From Casuarius casuarius (lineage: Eukaryota > Chordata > Aves > Casuariiformes > Casuariidae): a DNA stretch of 64,000 bases. The notes beneath the pieces were generated by a model. The model ran no database searches, was not told the origin of the DNA, and saw only the letters and a program-made list of their open reading frames with translations. The stretch is from positions 434,001 through 498,000 of the forward strand of contig PTFA01000195.1 of the NCBI GenBank assembly GCA_003342895.1. The letters run 5' to 3'. This document shows positions 61,601 through 64,000 of the stretch, piece after piece (positions within the stretch are counted from its first letter, which is position 1; each line of letters starts with the position of its first letter). Position numbers and translations under genes: made by a program.

Positions 61601-62384
61601 AGGAATAAATAACCAAACCAAAATAAACCAAAAAACTTTTATCTTAAACAAAATTCTGTGGGTTAATTGAAGAATAATGTAATACAACTAAGACATGAAG
61701 AATTCATATGCAACAGCAGCAAGATTTCTGTGAAGTGATTGATTATATGGGTAATAAATGACAACGAAAAGTGATGTACAGATTCAAAACTTACCTTGAA
61801 ATTTACTAAGAGGTAGCTAATCTATTACAGAGAAAAGTCTTACCTATCTTATGTACAATTAAGAAGCACATTTCAAGGAACATTTTGGGACATCTACATT
61901 TGGGACCCACATTGTGAACAATGGTTCAATGTCAATGGAGCACCATTTCAAATCCGAACACTAAAAAAAATTCTTATCGTGAATAAAAAGAAATTATTAT
62001 TTTTACTAGTTCTAAGCTATCTTAATACTTAGATATCTATCATAAACTATCTTAAAGCGTGTGTATAACTATTGCTAATAGAAGGTTATCTTACTGAGCA
62101 GAAGGCAAAAGATGATTTGTACTTAAGCAGGCTTTCTGATCTCAGCCTACAGAAATACCCTGTCCTGAGAAATTTCTCTGTTCTGAATTTTCCCATATTA
62201 AAAAACAATCACTATATTTTCCATTACTATGACTAAAACCAAGCAGGCCACATGCTGCCTGTAATTTTACTCCCACTTTACTATTGGAGCATTTGAAAAG
62301 TAGAGAGATTATATGAGTCAAATAATTGAATTAAAACTTTAAATAGGCAGGGGGCATAGGATCCACTGATTTGCATCCTAGACT

Positions 62385-62570
62385 AAAAGAAAGGAGACTT
62401 TGATTCATTTCCTTACTTTTATTTCTGTGTGTTAATGGACAAGCTACTTCACTGCCTCAGTTCTTTCTGTGTTTGACAGTATTTAGATTGGCATTCTTCA
62501 AGGACATGCTTCCAATCTGTATCTGCACAATGGCACCCTGAAACTGGTTGGGAGCTTTTAAAAATGACTG
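62385..62570 (+). repeat. MIR-like SINE remnant
   Basis: The sense strand shows gagactttgattcatttcct, ttaatggacaagctacttca, ctgcctcagttctttctgtg, then a diverged tail. This is the CORE-SINE order 'gggttcaattcc...gacc...gggcaagtcactt...cctctgtgcctcagtttcc'. Confidence 0.55.
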
Positions 62571-63124
62571 AAATATAGATAATAATAATAAAAAAAGAGA
62601 GACTTACATCTCAGCTATAGTAGAGTGGGTTTAGTGTTCTGCAATGCTTGGCTGCCTTATTATTAATTAACAAACAGCAGCACTATGTTCCTTCTTTATT
62701 TTCCCCTCCTTGATATGAGTTGCAGCATGAAGGCAGCTCCTACCAATACCACTTTTTAATTTCATGGTATAAATTGGGGTTTTTACGCTAGTTAGCAATA
62801 AATAAACAAAGACTTTCTGAATGATTGAAATGGAATTTCTGAAGGAAAGAGCAACAAATAATTAGACTTCTATATCACTAATTATTATTGGTGGCTTGAA
62901 CAAAATTATGTTTCTGGCCTATAGAATTTCTAATCGGTAAAGTCAGAGCATCATAATATGATCTCTTCAAGCAGATTTATTTTTCAGATGAGTGGTTCCT
63001 AATGCCATTTTGGTATTGCACATTTCTGCTATTGGTTATGTTTGTCTCCTGTCTTTAAATATATTGTTTATTACTACTACAAATTATTATTTGTAGCATG
63101 GTAATGACTATAAACTATACTCAT

Positions 63125-63205
63125 GATTTAAGGCTGCACTGTGCCAAGGATTGTACAAATGTGGAATCAAAGACTCTCCCTGGTGCAAAGATGTTACACT
63201 ATAAG
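63125..63205 (-). repeat. Possible MIR-like fragment
   Basis: ctgcactgtgccaaggattg, tacaaatgtggaatcaaaga and then gatgttacactataag parallel the MIR-like copy at 28,485 (gctgtacaaacac ... cttacagtgtaag). Short and diverged. Confidence 0.38.
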
Positions 63206-64000
63206 AAAATTACCTACTATTTAAATATATTATAAGCCCTCATGTCTAACCATGCTGACCTATTGCTCTTCTCCCATTTACTTGTAAATGCCTATTGAAA
63301 ATAGGCAAAACAAGAAGCCCGGGCTTTGGGACATTTTTGTACTAAACAACGAAGTAAAGAAATCAAATCTGGGATTATTCTAGTATAGACAATGATGTAA
63401 GCCTGGTTTCATCCCACTTAACTTTAGACAGTTAACTAAGGCATTTAATTTAGAAGCCTGGTTACCACAGGTGGTGAATCAACCTGGAAGGGTATCCATG
63501 AGCAGTTAGGCTTTTTGTAAGAGTGACTGACTAGACTTTAAAGGAGCACTTTCACTTAGGCATCTTTCACTTAGATAGAAATATGGAAAAAATTCAGAGA
63601 TTCAAAATCAAACCTCACCTTAAAGATTGATTTTAAAAAGATTAGTCAAAATGCTAAATATCCTTTGTGTTCTTTTATAATGTGGTTCAGCCCATGGAAC
63701 TGGAAACTCAAACTCTTTTCTTGATTCTATTAAAACAGAAAACTATTTAGATCTTGAGTTTGGGTCTCTGTTATGAATGTGGAGATCAGTGCAACCAGAG
63801 ACCATGGAGACAAATAGTAGAATGGGACAGCTAGATATTAAATTTTGAGTTGGTGAATGATGATATGTTTTGTGGTGACACAAAATTAATATTTTAAAAG
63901 TGAAACTTGTGGGCTTAGCCATTTATAGGAATTATAATGGCCTCTCTTTTCACTTTTCATTCAGGGCTTTATTAAAGAAAGGGAAAGCAAACACCAAATT

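Larger units (their letters stand above)
58276..64000. other. Gene-free AT-rich tract
   Basis: No supported gene. It contains CT- and T-rich simple repeats, an AT-rich element patch at 61.3-61.6 kb and MIR-like remnants at 62.4 and 63.1 kb, listed separately. A short duplicated word, GAAATCAAGATATA, occurs twice near 59,843 and 59,863. Confidence 0.5.

Noticed and set aside
1..64000. tRNA, rRNA, snRNA genes or CRISPR arrays
   Set aside because: No cloverleaf, rRNA-like block or spaced repeat array was seen. The repeats present are microsatellites and retroelement remnants.

Overview
This window looks like vertebrate, most likely bird, nuclear DNA. The main evidence is a set of CR1 LINE 3' ends whose termini carry the avian octamer-type tail, here read in antisense as repeats like catagga/acagaatc. 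Older MIR-like and L3/CR1-like remnants are still recognisable. A single PHF7-type gene copy is present, a family I recall as multicopy in birds. There are no operons, bacterial-style genes, tRNA, rRNA or CRISPR arrays. Species and chromosome cannot be read from the sequence.

Layout. Positions 1-35,740 and 39,650-64,000 are AT-rich gene desert. They hold decayed retroelements, simple repeats and a recurrent AT-rich element built from inverted TTTCAAAATGAAA-type motifs. No exon in them could be supported, and the short ORFs look like chance. CR1 3' ends, all in minus orientation, lie at about 13.74-14.04, 20.61-21.0, 45.53-45.72, 49.12-49.31 and 58.19-58.28 kb. L3/CR1-like fragments in plus orientation lie at 21.56-21.86 and 41.19-41.59 kb. 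MIR-like SINE remnants lie at 28.5, 40.2, 53.8, 62.4 and perhaps 63.1 kb.

The one gene-like object is a sharply bounded GC-rich island at about 35.76-39.65 kb. It contains an intron-bearing PHF7/G2E3-type gene copy on the plus strand. Eight exons with consensus splice sites encode an extended PHD, a RING-like domain and a second PHD-like cysteine cluster. The copy appears broken: a Ser sits at the expected first Cys ligand, exon 6 has two inferred single-base losses, exon 8 has a TGA where Trp is expected, and the last exon is split by a solitary LTR.

The LTR spans 38,422-39,489 (1,068 bp) in antisense to the gene. It has TGT...ACA ends and a perfect 5-bp target duplication, GGCCC. Collapsing the duplication gives an uninterrupted reading frame across the insertion point. 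As the sequence stands, the LTR would supply an in-frame C-terminal tail of 30 codons. This is the most interesting locus in the window. A second candidate is a repeat-poor stretch at 34.8-35.2 kb with a perfect 10-bp inverted repeat of HNF4-like half sites near a C/EBP-like palindrome.
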